Part shown: positions 26,087 through 35,045 of the stretch, one piece after another | Numbering within the stretch: the first letter of the stretch is position 1 | Layout of the letters: each line of letters opens with the position of its first letter | NCBI GenBank assembly: GCA_029977705.1 | Contig: JAPOKJ010000029.1 | Span: 1-42,304 of the forward strand | Direction of reading: 5' to 3' | Length of the DNA stretch: 42,304 nt | From: Burkholderiales bacterium | Lineage (GTDB): Bacteria; Pseudomonadota; Gammaproteobacteria; Burkholderiales; Burkholderiaceae_E | Made by a program: the position numbers and the translations under genes | Notes under the pieces: model-generated | Told to the model about the DNA's origin: nothing | The model's input: the letters and a program-made list of their open reading frames with translations, nothing else | The model's database searches: none

Positions 26087-26320
26087 ATGCTGCAACTGCG
26101 CCCCGGCTGCGAAGCCTGCGACAAGGACCTGCCCCCCGATTCACGTGAGGCCTTCATCTGCTCGTTCGAGTGCACCTTCTGCCAGCTCTGTGCCCATCAA
26201 CGGCTCTCGGGCCTGTGTCCCAATTGTGGTGGTGAACTGGTGCGACGGCCGGTGCGCCCGGCCGACCGCCTGGCGCGTCATCCGGCCTCTGCGGAAAGGG
26301 TGTTCAAGCCGCGCACCTGA
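26087..26320 (+). CDS. DUF1272-family small zinc-binding protein
   Basis: 77 residues starting MLQLRPGCEACDKDLPPDS, the DUF1272 pattern. Eight cysteines are arranged as C8-x2-C11, C25-x3-C29, C32-x2-C35 and C44-x2-C47, which could hold two zinc ions. The family has no known function. It lies 9 bp after the glutamate-synthase-like gene and is probably cotranscribed. It converges with the GST gene with a 15-bp gap. Confidence 0.88.
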   Translation: MLQLRPGCEACDKDLPPDSREAFICSFECTFCQLCAHQRLSGLCPNCGGELVRRPVRPADRLARHPASAERVFKPRT

Positions 26321-26335
26321 GGCGCGCTGCAGCGC

Positions 26336-26950
26336 TCAGGCCAGGCGCGGCGCGGTATCGATGAAAGAAGGGCGCTGCTTGAGCTTGTCGAGATGACGGG
26401 CCAGGTTGACATGCGGGCTGCGCCAGTCGAGCTGAGGAAAGCGGAACTCGAGCCAGCCCAGCGCGCAGCCCACAGCGACATCGGCCAGCGTGTATTTGCC
26501 CTCACAACACCAGGCCTTGTCGCCCAGGCCCTGGGACATCATGACCAGGGCACGCTCGACCTTGGTCATCTGGCGCTCGATCCATTTGGGGCTTCGCTCG
26601 TGCTCGGGACGCTGCAGCACCTCGGCGCGCGCCAGGAAGGCGGCATCGGTGAGGCCATCGGCCAGGGCTTCCCAGGTCTTGACCTCGGTGCGGGCACGGC
26701 CGGAGGCCGGGATCAGCTTGTGGACCGGCGTCAGGCCGTCGAGGTATTCGACGATGACGCGGGAATCGAAGACCGCGCCGCCGTCTTCCATGATCAGGCA
26801 GGGAATCTTGCCCAGCGGATTGTATTCATGGACCTTGTTGTCCGGTGCCCAGACATCCTCGATCGTCAACTTGTAGTCGATTTTCTTCTCTGAGAGCACA
26901 ATACGCACTTTGCGCACGTATGGGCTGGCGAGTGATCCGATCAGTTCCAT
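26336..26950 (-). CDS. Glutathione S-transferase
   Basis: 204 residues, cytoplasmic. The N-terminal thioredoxin-like domain begins MELIGSLASPYVRKVRIVL, where the Ser of SPYVRKV sits at the usual catalytic position. The glutathione-contact motif is VFDSRVIVEYLD, followed by an all-helical C-terminal domain (YTLADVAVGCALGWLEFR). The start at 26950 has GGAAGGACC upstream; a longer frame to 27007 is open but unlikely. It diverges from purB with a 110-bp gap. Substrate unknown. Confidence 0.9.
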   Translation of the reverse strand: MELIGSLASPYVRKVRIVLSEKKIDYKLTIEDVWAPDNKVHEYNPLGKIPCLIMEDGGAVFDSRVIVEYLDGLTPVHKLIPASGRARTEVKTWEALADGLTDAAFLARAEVLQRPEHERSPKWIERQMTKVERALVMMSQGLGDKAWCCEGKYTLADVAVGCALGWLEFRFPQLDWRSPHVNLARHLDKLKQRPSFIDTAPRLA

Positions 26951-26952
26951 AG

Positions 26953-28434
<1,482 letters not shown>

Positions 28435-28488
28435 CGCCCCTTTGATGAACGCGCGGGCGGCTGCTGCGATTTTCCTGCGGCCGATGGC

Positions 28489-28516
28489 TTGCCAGAGCGG
28501 AAAAACCCGATAGACT
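28489..28516 (+). promoter_or_regulatory. Candidate promoter of the cytochrome c gene
   Basis: TTGCCA (28489-28494), a 16-bp spacer and TAGACT (28511-28516), matching 5 of 6 and 4 of 6 consensus bases, about 85 bp before the cytochrome ATG. It fits the 168-bp gap after purB. Confidence 0.45.
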
Positions 28517-28602
28517 GGGCGCGGTGCATGGTGCGAGCCGCGCCCGATGCCGGGGTGGAGGGCGTCTGCTATCACCCACCAGAACACCCAAGGGAGAATC
28601 AC

Positions 28603-29055
28603 ATGCAATTGAAGTCCGTCGTTTCCGCGCTGGTGCTGGCTGCAAGCTTTGCACTGGCCGCACCAGCCAGTGCCCAGTTCGCCAACCCCGAAGCCGCCAT
28701 CAAGTATCGGCAGTCGGCCTTGACCGTGATGGGCGCCAACGTCGGTCGTCTGGGAGCCATGGTCCAGGGACGCGTGCCTTTCGATGCCGCCCGCGCGCAG
28801 GCTGCCGCCAAGATCGCAGCTGCCGTGGCCCATGTTCCCTGGGAGGGCTTCATCGCCAACTCGTACAGCGGCAATACCAAGGCCAAGGCCGACATCGCTG
28901 CCAACATGGCCGAGTTCAACCAGATGGCCGACAAGGCTGCCGCTGAAGTCGACAAGCTGCCGGCTGCTGCAGGCAACCTGGACAGCCTGAAGGCGCAGAT
29001 GGGTGCCGTGGGCGCTGCCTGCAAGACCTGCCACGACAAGTATCGCAACCAGTAA
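28603..29055 (+). CDS. Class II cytochrome c (cytochrome c'-like)
   Basis: Periplasmic haem protein of 150 residues. A signal peptide (MQLKSVVSALVLAASFALA, then APASA) precedes a four-helix-bundle chain starting IKYRQSALTVMGANVGRL, the cytochrome c' pattern. The haem site CKTCH lies at residues 140-144, near the C-terminus as usual for class II. The start at 28603 follows AGGGAGAA. Cytochromes of this kind often work with a small membrane cytochrome b; one is encoded at 31110-31664, separated by the DUF2239-MATE operon. The roles suggested for the family are NO binding and electron transfer. Confidence 0.9.
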   Translation: MQLKSVVSALVLAASFALAAPASAQFANPEAAIKYRQSALTVMGANVGRLGAMVQGRVPFDAARAQAAAKIAAAVAHVPWEGFIANSYSGNTKAKADIAANMAEFNQMADKAAAEVDKLPAAAGNLDSLKAQMGAVGAACKTCHDKYRNQ

Positions 29056-29072
29056 GCGCCGGTTGTCGCCGC

Positions 29073-30464
29073 TCAGATCAGGCGCCTGATCGGCTGCTTG
29101 CGCCAGTAGCGGTGATAGAACAGGGTCTGCCCCGCCAGCATGCAGGCAAAGGCGGCGGGGTAGGCATACCAGATGCCGTTCAGGCCGTAATGGGCGCTGA
29201 GCATCCAGGCCAGCGGCACCTGGATCACCAGGATGCCGGTGATCGTGATGGCGGTGGGCACCAGCACCGAGCCGCTGGCCCGCATCACGCCACTGAGCAC
29301 GCCCGACATGCCGAAAATCACCAGGGACCAGAGCATGCTGTGCAGCAGCGTCTGGGTCACCTCGAGCACGGCCGGGTCGGCGATGAACAAAGCCACGATC
29401 GGGCGCGACAGCAGATAGCCGAGCAGGACCAGGCTGCCCGTCAAGGCCAGGTTCATCCACAGGCCGGTGCGCACGATCCGTGGCAGTCGTTCGAGATGCC
29501 CTGCACCGATGCTCTGTGCCGCCAGGATCGATGCGGTGATGGCGATCGAGATGGCCGGGAACTGCACATAGTTGATGATCTGGGCTACCGCCCCGTAGGC
29601 CGCGGTCGCCTGGGAGCCGAAGCGGTTGACCAGCCACTGCACCGCGATCTCGGACAGCGAGATGGCAATCATTTGCACTCCGGTGGGTACGCCGATGCGC
29701 AGCACCTGCTGCAGGATGCCGCGCTCGATGCGCAGGTGTGCGCGCAAGGCGGCATCGGGCGCCATCGGATGCGGGCCGCCGCGAAAGGCGCGGTTGCGCA
29801 GCCGCCAGCCCAGCCAGAGCAGGGCCACCGCATAGGAGGCAATCGTGCCCCAGGCACCTGCGGTGACACCCAGCCGGGGTAGTCCGGCCCAGCCCTGGAT
29901 CAGGGCCGGCGTCAGGATGATGTTGACCAGGGTCGACAGGCACAGCGCCAGCATTGGCGAGACCGTGTCACCCACGCCCCGCAGCATCGACGTGCTGAGC
30001 AGAAACACCAGCAGCCCCGGCGTTGCCATCAGCATGATGCGGGCATAGCGCACCGCATCGTCCAGGATGTCGGGGGGTGTGCCGAGCATGCCCAGCATCC
30101 ACTCGGTGAAGGTGCCACCGAACACCGCAATCACCAGGCCAAAGACGATCACCACCGACAGGGCGGTGCCGGCCACCGCCTTGACGCGCTCGGGCTTGCG
30201 GGCGCCCCAGGCCTGGCCGATCAGCACCGAGGCGCCTGCGCCCAGTCCGATCACGAAGGCAATGAAGAAGAACAGCACCGGAAAGAACGAGGCCACGGCT
30301 GCCAGGGCCTTGACCCCCAGCATCTGTCCGATGAAGATCGCGCCGACCGTGCCCGACAGCGACTGCAGCAGGTTGGCCAGCAGCATCGGGCCGAGAAAGC
30401 CCAGGTAGGTACGCCAAAGGGGCGGGGCGGCCCCCTTGCCCGGCGACGGGCGGGACGATGTCAA
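29073..30464 (-). CDS. MATE-family multidrug efflux transporter
   Basis: Inner-membrane Na+- or H+-coupled exporter of 463 residues with about twelve hydrophobic helices in two homologous halves. MATE features include GPMLLANLLQSLSGTVGAIFIG near the N-terminus and TPGLLVFLLSTSMLRGVGDT; the second half contains GVPTGVQMIAISLSEIA. The start at 30464 overlaps the DUF2239 stop by four bases (ATGA), so the two are coupled. The 3' end contains a perfect 16-bp palindrome (29076-29091) in the short gap region facing the convergent cytochrome gene; it has no T-run. Substrate unknown. Confidence 0.93.
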   Translation of the reverse strand: MTSSRPSPGKGAAPPLWRTYLGFLGPMLLANLLQSLSGTVGAIFIGQMLGVKALAAVASFFPVLFFFIAFVIGLGAGASVLIGQAWGARKPERVKAVAGTALSVVIVFGLVIAVFGGTFTEWMLGMLGTPPDILDDAVRYARIMLMATPGLLVFLLSTSMLRGVGDTVSPMLALCLSTLVNIILTPALIQGWAGLPRLGVTAGAWGTIASYAVALLWLGWRLRNRAFRGGPHPMAPDAALRAHLRIERGILQQVLRIGVPTGVQMIAISLSEIAVQWLVNRFGSQATAAYGAVAQIINYVQFPAISIAITASILAAQSIGAGHLERLPRIVRTGLWMNLALTGSLVLLGYLLSRPIVALFIADPAVLEVTQTLLHSMLWSLVIFGMSGVLSGVMRASGSVLVPTAITITGILVIQVPLAWMLSAHYGLNGIWYAYPAAFACMLAGQTLFYHRYWRKQPIRRLI

Positions 30465-31042
30465 GCCTGCTCCGGTCGCGCCGGCGCGGCTTCGAAGGCC
30501 TTGCCGGCGAAGGCCCGCGCGAGGGTCCGGACATCCTCGGGCCAGGCCTGGGTCTGCGCCTCAAAGGCTTCGGGCTGGGCGGCGAACAAGGCGCGACTGG
30601 CCTCCTCGAAGCCCGGGTAATCGCCGGCGATTGCCGAGATGAACCGGTAACAGGCCAGTTGCGCCTGGCGTAGCTGGTCGCTGCCCTGTTCGGCACGACG
30701 CGCCTTCAGCACGAGTTTGCGCAGCGCCACCGAGGCGCCGCCCGGTTGCGCGGACAGCCAGTCCCAATCCTTGGGCAGCAGGGTGACTTCACGGGCGACC
30801 ACGCCCAGTCTGGGCCGGCCGGGGCGGCCGCTGCTCGGAGGCGGTCCCCCTTCACCGGAGGCGCTCAGGCGGCCCAGGTCCACCTGCTCGCCACTTTCGA
30901 GGTCGATGACCAGCACCTGGCCATCCAGGCTCAAGCGGCCGAGCAGGCTTTGCACATCGGGGCCGCTGCCCTGGCCGATGCGGCGGCCCTGGTGGAAGGC
31001 GGCGAAAAGAGGGGGCCCGGAGGCAGGGGATTTGGTCGGCAT
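30461..31042 (-). CDS. DUF2239-family protein, possible ribbon-helix-helix regulator
   Basis: 193 residues. The pattern PPLFAAFHQGRRIGQG, a strand LVIDLESGEQVDL, then GRPRLGVVAREVTLLPKDWDWL and YRFISAIAGDYPGFEEASRALFA identifies DUF2239, a family without assigned function. Residues 84-116 (REVTLLPKDWDWLSAQPGG, then ASVALRKLVLKARR) read like a beta strand plus two helices, similar to ribbon-helix-helix repressors; this is inference. The start at 31042 fits homologues but has no clear Shine-Dalgarno site, so with a start of transcription near 31064 the leader is only about 20 nt. It heads a two-gene operon with the MATE exporter, behind a strong promoter with repeated CCGGGTA boxes. Confidence 0.85.
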   Translation of the reverse strand: MPTKSPASGPPLFAAFHQGRRIGQGSGPDVQSLLGRLSLDGQVLVIDLESGEQVDLGRLSASGEGGPPPSSGRPGRPRLGVVAREVTLLPKDWDWLSAQPGGASVALRKLVLKARRAEQGSDQLRQAQLACYRFISAIAGDYPGFEEASRALFAAQPEAFEAQTQAWPEDVRTLARAFAGKAFEAAPARPEQA

Positions 31043-31054
31043 GGCAGTGGTTTT

Positions 31055-31085
31055 ATTACCCGGATTAAATATAATACCCGGGTAT
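31055..31085. promoter_or_regulatory. Candidate operator pair overlapping the DUF2239-MATE promoter
   Basis: ATACCCGGGTAT (31074-31085) is a perfect 12-bp palindrome covering the promoter spacer and -10. A second TACCCGG copy at 31057-31063 lies exactly 18 bp from the first TACCCGG (31075-31081), at the expected transcription start. This layout would let a repressor block a very strong promoter. The DUF2239 protein is the obvious candidate, but binding is not shown. Confidence 0.55.
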
Positions 31086-31099
31086 AAAACTTCTGTCAA
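31071..31099 (-). promoter_or_regulatory. Near-consensus promoter of the DUF2239-MATE operon
   Basis: On the minus strand a perfect TTGACA (31099-31094), a 17-bp spacer and TATTAT (31076-31071, 5 of 6) form the best sigma-70 promoter in the window. It sits in a conspicuously AT-rich stretch in a 67-bp gap. Predicted transcription start is about 31064. Confidence 0.8.
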
Positions 31100-31109
31100 A
31101 GCGGCAGGC

Positions 31110-31664
31110 TCAGGAGACGTCCTTGTAGCCGCTGATCATGGCCTTGACCAGCTTCTCTTTCTTGATGCGGGTGTAGAAGATGATCGCGGCCAGGTGCAGG
31201 CCGATCAGGCTGATCAGGGCAATGCGGTTGATCTTGTGCACCGTGGTGAGCAAGGCGCTGGTGCTGTCGCTCACGTACTGGCGCAGCGGGCCTTCCCACA
31301 TCACATCGTCGTTGGCGAACAGGCCGGTGCCCACCTGGATGCACAGCAACAGCAGCATCGCATAGACCGAGAACGCGCCCAGCGGGTTGTGGCCGTGCGT
31401 GGCGGGCACGCGGGCGGGGTCCTTCAGGTAGGCCAGGGCCCGGCCCGGCGAGGGCGGGAAGCTGGAAAAACGGGCATAGCGGCTGCCGGCAAAGCCCCAG
31501 ATCAGGCGAAACACCAGCAGCACGATCACGGCATAGCCGAAGCGGAAGTGCCACACGAAACCGTTGCCGCCGATGTTGGCACTGATGATCGCTGCCACCA
31601 CGCAGCCCACCAGGGCCCAGTGGAAGATGCGCAGCGGCAGGTCCCAGACGTAGATTCGGCTCAT
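31110..31664 (-). CDS. Cytochrome b561-type membrane cytochrome b
   Basis: 184 residues with four hydrophobic helices and histidines suited to bind b haems: RIFHWAL, FVWHFRFGYAV, TTVHKINRIAL and IGLHLAAIIFYTRIKKEK. It resembles the cytochrome b subunit found with hydrogenases and with class II cytochromes c. It probably passes electrons between quinol and a periplasmic cytochrome; the class II cytochrome at 28603 is a candidate partner. The start at 31664 overlaps the secF stop by four bases, which makes it an unusual translationally coupled tail gene of the sec operon. Confidence 0.87.
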   Translation of the reverse strand: MSRIYVWDLPLRIFHWALVGCVVAAIISANIGGNGFVWHFRFGYAVIVLLVFRLIWGFAGSRYARFSSFPPSPGRALAYLKDPARVPATHGHNPLGAFSVYAMLLLLCIQVGTGLFANDDVMWEGPLRQYVSDSTSALLTTVHKINRIALISLIGLHLAAIIFYTRIKKEKLVKAMISGYKDVS

Positions 31665-32599
31665 GGGGTTTCAGGCAGTTCGCCTTCCTTCTTCTTGATC
31701 GGCTTGACCAGGTCCTCGCGCTTGACACCCAGCCACATCGCAATGGCGGCCGCCACGAACACCGAGGAGTAGATGCCGAACAGGATGCCGATGGTCAGGG
31801 CCAGGGCGAAGTAGTGCAGGGTCGGGCCACCGAACAGCAGCATCGAGAGCACCATCATCTGCGTCGAGCCGTGGGTGATGATCGTGCGCGACATGGTCGA
31901 GGTGATGGCATTGTCGATCACCTCGACCGTGCTTGCCTTGCGCATCTTGCGGAAGTTCTCGCGGATCCGGTCGAAGATCACCACCGACTCGTTGACCGAG
32001 TAGCCCAGCACGGCCAATACCGCCGCCAGCACCGAGAGCGAGAACTCCCACTGGAAGAAGGCAAAAAAGCCCAGGATGATGATCACGTCGTGCAGGTTGG
32101 CGATGATCGCGGCCACCGAGAATTTCCACTCGAAGCGGAAGGCCAGGTAGATCATGATGCCGACCACCACCACCAGCAGGGCCATGGCGCCGTCGGTGGC
32201 CAGTTCCTTGCCGACCTGCGGTCCGACGAACTCGACGCGGCGCTTCTCGACCCCGGGGGTAGCCTTCTGCAAGGCCTCGAGCACCTGGTCCGATTGCTTG
32301 TCCGAACTCAGGCCGGTCTTGAGCGGCAGCCGGATCATCACGTCGCGCGAGGTGCCGAAATTCTGCACTTGGGCATCGCTGTAGCCCAGACCTTCGACCG
32401 TCTTGCGGACGACCTCGAGATTGGCGGACTCCTTGTAGGCCACTTCCATCAGGGTGCCGCCGGTGAACTCCACCGAGAAGTGCAGGCCGCGCGAAAACAG
32501 GAAGAAGACGGCCAGCAGAAAAGTGACCAGCGACACGATGTTGAACGCCAGGGCGTTCTTCATGAAGGGGATGTCGCGCTTGATGCGGAAAAATTCCAT
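31661..32599 (-). CDS. secF: Protein translocase subunit SecF
   Basis: Membrane subunit that with SecD and YajC uses the proton motive force to help SecYEG export proteins. 312 residues. N-terminal helix and FSVEFTGGTLMEV, then the periplasmic domain, and five further helices with YSVNESVVIFDRIREN. The start at 32599 (MEFFRIKRDIPFMKN) is typical. It is 60 bp downstream of secD and overlaps the cytochrome b gene by 4 bp. Confidence 0.97.
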   Translation of the reverse strand: MEFFRIKRDIPFMKNALAFNIVSLVTFLLAVFFLFSRGLHFSVEFTGGTLMEVAYKESANLEVVRKTVEGLGYSDAQVQNFGTSRDVMIRLPLKTGLSSDKQSDQVLEALQKATPGVEKRRVEFVGPQVGKELATDGAMALLVVVVGIMIYLAFRFEWKFSVAAIIANLHDVIIILGFFAFFQWEFSLSVLAAVLAVLGYSVNESVVIFDRIRENFRKMRKASTVEVIDNAITSTMSRTIITHGSTQMMVLSMLLFGGPTLHYFALALTIGILFGIYSSVFVAAAIAMWLGVKREDLVKPIKKKEGELPETP

Positions 32600-32659
32600 G
32601 GCGATTGTCTTTGTTCGTTCGGGGCGGGGCGGGCAGGACCGGGGCGTGTGCCGCCGGTC

Positions 32660-34531
32660 TCAGGCGGCCTTCTTGTCGTCGGGTTTCCAGATCTGGCCGA
32701 TCGACAGGCCGGCCAGCTTTTTCTTGCTGCCGTACCAGAGATTGACCAGGCCACGCGAGAAGAACACCGCCGAGAACATCGAGGTCAGGATGCCCAGGCA
32801 GTGCACCACGGCAAAACCACGGACCGGCCCCGAGCCGAAGGCGAGCAGGGCGACGCCGGCAATCAGGGTGGTCACGTTGGAATCGAGGATGGTGCCCCAG
32901 GCGCGCTCGTAGCCCGCCGCGATCGCCGCCTGCGGCGTGCTGCCATTGCGCAACTCCTCGCGGATGCGTTCATTGATCAGCACGTTCGAGTCGATCGCCA
33001 TGCCCAGTGTCAGGGCGATGGCCGCGATGCCGGGCAGCGTCAGGGTGGCCTGCAGCAGCGACAGCAGGGCCACCAGCAGGAGCAGGTTGAAGGCCAGGGC
33101 CAGCGACGAGAACATCCCGAACAGCAGGTAGTAGCCCATCATGAAGACTGCGATCGCAATGAAGCCCCAGGTGACGCTCTTGAAGCCCTTGTCGATGTTT
33201 TCCTTGCCCAGGCTCGGGCCGATGGTGCGTTCCTCGATGATGTCCATCGGGGCGGCCAGTGCGCCGGCACGCAGCAGCAGGGCGGTGTCGGCCGCCTCTG
33301 TGGTGGTCATGCGACCCGAGATCTGGACACGTCCGCCGGCGATCTCGCTGCGGATGACCGGCGCGGTGACCACTTCACCCTTGCCTTTTTCGATCAGCAG
33401 GATGGCCATGCGCTTGCCGATGTTCTCGCGGGTCAGGTCCTTGAAGATGCGGGCGCCCTTGGCATCCAGGTTCAGGTGCACGGCAGGCTCCTGGTTCTGG
33501 CTGTCAAAGCCCGCCTGGGCATCGGTCAGGTTGTCACCGGTGAGCACCACCTGCTTGCGCACCAGGACGGTCTGTTCACCGCGCTCGGTGTATTTCTCGC
33601 AGCCGAAAGGCACGGCACCACTGGTGGCTGCCGCGATCTCGTCCGGGCTGTCGCAGACCATGCGCACTTCCAGGGTGGCGGTGCGGCCGATGATCTTCTT
33701 GGCCTGGGCCGTGTCCTGCACGCCCGGCAATTGCACCACGATGCGGTCGGCGCCCTGCTGCTGGATCACCGGCTCGGCCACGCCCAGCTCGTTGATGCGG
33801 TTGTGCAGGGTACTGATGTTCTGCTTGATGGCGTTGTCCTGGACGGCCTTGATTGCCGTCTCCTTGAAGGTGGCGACCAGTTTCGGGTCGCCGCTGCCGG
33901 CAGGCGCCTCGACCACCGACAGGTCGACCAGCTGGTCGCTGAGCAGGGCCTTGGCCTTGGCCATGGTCTCGGCTTCGCGGAAGCTGATCTCGATCGCATT
34001 GCCCACCCGGTTGACGCCGGAGTGGCGGATGCCCTTGTCGCGCAGCGCGGTACGGGCATCGCCGGCCAGACTGTCGATGCGCTTGCTCAGCGCCGTCTTC
34101 ATGTCGACCTGCATCAGGAAGTGGACGCCACCGCGAAGATCGAGGCCCAGGTACATCGGCAGGGCGTGCAGGGCCGTCAGCCAGGACGGCGTGGCCGGCA
34201 GCAGGTTCAGGGCCGTGACGTAGTTCGGGTCTTCCTGGTCAGTGTTCAGACCCTTGGCCAGGGCGTCCTTGGCCTTGAGCTGGACGTCGGCATCGCCGAA
34301 GCGGACCTTGACCGAGGTACCGTCGAACTGCAGGCCCTTGTGCGGCAGGTTGGCCTTCTTGAGCAGATCCTCGACCTTGCCCACGGTATTGCTGTCGACC
34401 TTGATCGTGGCCTTGCCGCTGGAGACCTGCACCGCCGGCGAATCACCGAAGAAATTGGGCAGGGTGTAGATCAGTCCGAACAAGAGCACGATCAGGATGA
34501 TCGCGTACTTCCAGGCAGGGTAGCGGTTCAT
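32660..34531 (-). CDS. secD: Protein translocase subunit SecD
   Basis: 623-residue membrane subunit of the SecDF-YajC complex. N-terminal helix (MNRYPAWKYAIILIVLLFG), LGLDLRGGVHFLMQVD motif, a large periplasmic region, and the C-terminal helices with GMAIDSNVLINERIREEL. It starts 5 bp downstream of yajC. A very long antisense open frame covers secD-secF on the plus strand and is a composition artefact. Confidence 0.97.
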   Translation of the reverse strand: MNRYPAWKYAIILIVLLFGLIYTLPNFFGDSPAVQVSSGKATIKVDSNTVGKVEDLLKKANLPHKGLQFDGTSVKVRFGDADVQLKAKDALAKGLNTDQEDPNYVTALNLLPATPSWLTALHALPMYLGLDLRGGVHFLMQVDMKTALSKRIDSLAGDARTALRDKGIRHSGVNRVGNAIEISFREAETMAKAKALLSDQLVDLSVVEAPAGSGDPKLVATFKETAIKAVQDNAIKQNISTLHNRINELGVAEPVIQQQGADRIVVQLPGVQDTAQAKKIIGRTATLEVRMVCDSPDEIAAATSGAVPFGCEKYTERGEQTVLVRKQVVLTGDNLTDAQAGFDSQNQEPAVHLNLDAKGARIFKDLTRENIGKRMAILLIEKGKGEVVTAPVIRSEIAGGRVQISGRMTTTEAADTALLLRAGALAAPMDIIEERTIGPSLGKENIDKGFKSVTWGFIAIAVFMMGYYLLFGMFSSLALAFNLLLLVALLSLLQATLTLPGIAAIALTLGMAIDSNVLINERIREELRNGSTPQAAIAAGYERAWGTILDSNVTTLIAGVALLAFGSGPVRGFAVVHCLGILTSMFSAVFFSRGLVNLWYGSKKKLAGLSIGQIWKPDDKKAA

Positions 34532-34536
34532 GAGGC

Positions 34537-34857
34537 TCAGATTGCCTTGATGGTGCCGTTGGGCAGCAGGGTTTGCACGGCAGCTTTCTGGAACTGCATC
34601 TCGCCGGCGCCGACATCCAGGGTGACGTAGCTTTCGCCGACCTTGACGATGCGGCCGACGATGCCGCTGGCGGTGACGACCTCGTCACCCTTCTTCAGGG
34701 TCTCGAGCATGGCCTTGTGCTCCTTGGCCCGCTTCATCTGCGGGCGGATCATCAGGAAGTACAGCACCACGAACATCAGGATGAGGGGCAGGAAACCCAT
34801 CACCTGTTCGTTCAGGGAACCGCCCGCCGCCTGGGCGTATGCATTGGAAATCCACAT
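34537..34857 (-). CDS. yajC: Preprotein translocase subunit YajC
   Basis: 106 residues: one membrane helix (FLPLILMFVVLYFLMIRPQ) followed by a small cytoplasmic domain with LKKGDEVVTASGIVGRIVKV. First gene of yajC-secD-secF-cytochrome b. The short N-terminus WISNAYAQAAG is typical of betaproteobacterial YajC. Confidence 0.96.
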   Translation of the reverse strand: MWISNAYAQAAGGSLNEQVMGFLPLILMFVVLYFLMIRPQMKRAKEHKAMLETLKKGDEVVTASGIVGRIVKVGESYVTLDVGAGEMQFQKAAVQTLLPNGTIKAI

Positions 34858-35045
34858 GATTCTTGTCCTCCGAGGGTGGTCGGCCTCTGGGGCCGCCTTT
34901 GTGTAGGGGGTGACGGCGACCGGCTTGCCCGGGGCAGGCCGGTGGGCCCGCTGACGCGCGTCGTCTCTGGCTCAGCCGATGATTATAAGGGGCACCCGCT
35001 GCGCGCGGGCCAATGGCAGGGGTTGCGCAAGGGGCTGCCGGCTGT
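34858..35045 (-). promoter_or_regulatory. 188-bp leader region of the yajC-secDF operon
   Basis: A perfect -10 hexamer TATAAT is present on the minus strand at 34987-34982, but no good -35 is found at 16-18 bp; TTGGCC lies 20 bp upstream. The leader of about 120 nt contains GC-rich hairpins (for example CCGGCTTGCCCGGGGCAGGCCGG at 34920-34942 region). No known leader peptide or riboswitch was recognised. Confidence 0.4.

Noticed and set aside
29076-29091. Perfect 16-bp palindrome GATCAGGCGCCTGATC as a bidirectional terminator
   Set aside because: It lies inside the MATE coding end, has no T-run on either strand, and may be chance; noted only in the gene entry.
31814-34630. 938-codon open frame on the plus strand across secF-secD-yajC
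   Set aside because: It is antisense to three certain genes, is rich in His, Gly, Gln and Arg with no domain, and is explained by strong third-position GC bias.
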